From Paralimibaculum aggregatum (GTDB taxonomy: Bacteria > Pseudomonadota > Alphaproteobacteria > Rhodobacterales > Rhodobacteraceae), in the NCBI RefSeq assembly GCF_030270585.1, contig NZ_BSYI01000042.1:1-49587 (forward strand): a stretch of 49,587 bases of DNA, in the 5' to 3' direction. The notes under the pieces were generated by a model. That model did no database searches. It was not told the origin of the DNA and saw nothing but the letters and a program-made list of their open reading frames with translations. Below are positions 48,896 to 49,587 of the stretch, piece after piece. How positions within the stretch are numbered: the stretch's first letter is position 1; every line of letters starts with the position of its first letter. The translations under genes and the position numbers were made by a program.

Positions 48896-49485
48896 CCGGT
48901 GCGGGCCTGTATCCTGCGGATCAGCCGGGCCACATGCGGCCCGTCGGCGATATGCTCGAAGCCGATCTCGTTGACATTGGGGCGCTGGTGGCCCTTGCCC
49001 CGGCCGCCGATGCGCTGGCCGAGATCGGTCTCGCGGGCGAAGATCAGCGTGCTCTCGTCGCCGAGGCGGAAGTCGATCTGCAGCGCCGGGGTGATCGGGA
49101 AGCTGCGCAGGCGGCGGCCGAGATGGCGGGTGGCGATGATCGCGCGCCGGTCGGTCAGGGCATAGGCGGTGCGGGCGCGGCGCCAGGCCGCCCAGAGCCG
49201 CCGACCTATCAGAAGGTAGAGCCCGATCGCCAGCGGCACCAGCCCCATGACCGGCAGGAAGGCCGGGCCCGGGCTGCCGGCGGCGGTGACCGTCCAGCCG
49301 ACCGCGAAGACGGTGAAGACGAGGCCGACGAAGCTCGGGCCGAGATCGGACAGGGCGAAGCGCAGGCCGCCGGGCGGCGCGCCGGTCCAGAGCAGTCGCT
49401 CGCCGGGCTCGAGATAGGGCGCCCAGCCCGCGGCCGGGATCGCGGGGAGCGGCTCGGCCGCGTCGCCTCTGGCGCTCTCGGTCAT
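48892..49485 (-). CDS. Bacterial PH domain membrane protein
   Basis: A 197-residue protein. A short hydrophilic N-terminus with WAPYLEPGERLLWTGAPPGG (about 20-40), a known lead-in of bacterial PH-domain proteins, is followed by two helices (about 52-70 and 78-95) and a PH-like domain: YALTDRRAIIATRHLGRRLRSFPI, LQIDFRLGDESTLIFA, IGFEHIADGPHVARLIRRI. Function unknown. ATG at 49485 is five bases after GAGGAGG; a GTG just upstream is less likely. Its stop overlaps the dihydroorotase-like start, so the two are coupled. Confidence 0.82.
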   Translation of the reverse strand: MTESARGDAAEPLPAIPAAGWAPYLEPGERLLWTGAPPGGLRFALSDLGPSFVGLVFTVFAVGWTVTAAGSPGPAFLPVMGLVPLAIGLYLLIGRRLWAAWRRARTAYALTDRRAIIATRHLGRRLRSFPITPALQIDFRLGDESTLIFARETDLGQRIGGRGKGHQRPNVNEIGFEHIADGPHVARLIRRIQARTG

Positions 49486-49587
49486 CACGCCCTCCTCTGC
49501 CGGGGTCTCGAGCCATGGCCGCGCAAGGATATGCGCGAGGCGGCGCGGAACGGCAAGGGCGGCGATGGCGGCCGCGGCCGGCGGGCC

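Noticed and set aside
1-49587. tRNA, rRNA, insertion sequence, integrase or phage genes
   Set aside because: No TTCGANTCC-type T-loop with a cloverleaf context, no rRNA signature, no transposase or integrase motif, and no terminal inverted repeats were seen on either strand.

Overview
The window is about 73% G+C and reads as chromosomal DNA of an alphaproteobacterium in the Rhodobacterales (Paracoccaceae-like). The support is the gene set: DUF1523, DUF2794, a DUF1289-RuvX-CcmI cluster, a TIGR02281 aspartic protease, a VPLPA-CTERM surface protein, sarcosine oxidase beta and a dihydroorotase-like gene next to plsY and dprA. No rRNA, tRNA, CRISPR array, transposase, integrase or phage gene was found. 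Species identity cannot be read from the window.

Layout. 1-4.8 kb: UbiK, a TrmJ-type RNA methyltransferase, heme A synthase (ctaA), an ECHDC3-like enoyl-CoA hydratase homologue, a histidine phosphatase and a PaaI thioesterase. 4.8-7.5 kb: 2.7 kb with no convincing gene; its first 1.65 kb is five diverged direct repeats of about 335 bp, the first carrying a CCCCGT hexanucleotide tract. 7.5-9.4 kb: a DUF2459 protein and the rplM-rpsI operon. 9.4-15 kb: a secreted ricin-fold protein, an acyltransferase, murI, a DUF3592 protein, argC and a YihY/BrkB membrane protein. 14.8-19.3 kb: cytochrome c maturation genes ccmE, ccmF and ccmH, with a PhzF gene and an antisense unknown gene between them; ccmI lies at 24.8-26.0 kb. 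19.4-26 kb: an acidic secreted protein, dusA, two unrelated predicted Fe(II)/2-oxoglutarate oxygenases, an aspartic protease, then DUF1289-ruvX-ccmI.

26.2-34.3 kb: an orphan sarcosine oxidase beta gene, a one-helix unknown protein with a strong terminator, and a complete polyamine-type ABC transporter (ATPase, binding protein, two permeases, one with a roughly 240-residue periplasmic insert) coupled to a possible phosphodiester glycosidase. 34.3-40.2 kb: envelope genes (small membrane protein, DUF1523, an LCCL lipoprotein, a lytic transglycosylase lipoprotein), hspQ, a gamma-glutamyltransferase, DUF2794 and a VPLPA-CTERM protein. 40.3-49.5 kb: a long leftward run encoding PH-domain protein, dihydroorotase-like protein, PlsY, DprA, topoisomerase I, a repetitive small frame and RNase R.

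Functionally much of the window serves respiration (CtaA, UbiK and Ccm proteins), cell envelope and housekeeping RNA/DNA metabolism. The least explained elements are the 335-bp repeat array, the 15-bp minisatellite frame joining topA to rnr, the LCCL lipoprotein, the enlarged permease and the dihydroorotase lacking metal ligands.
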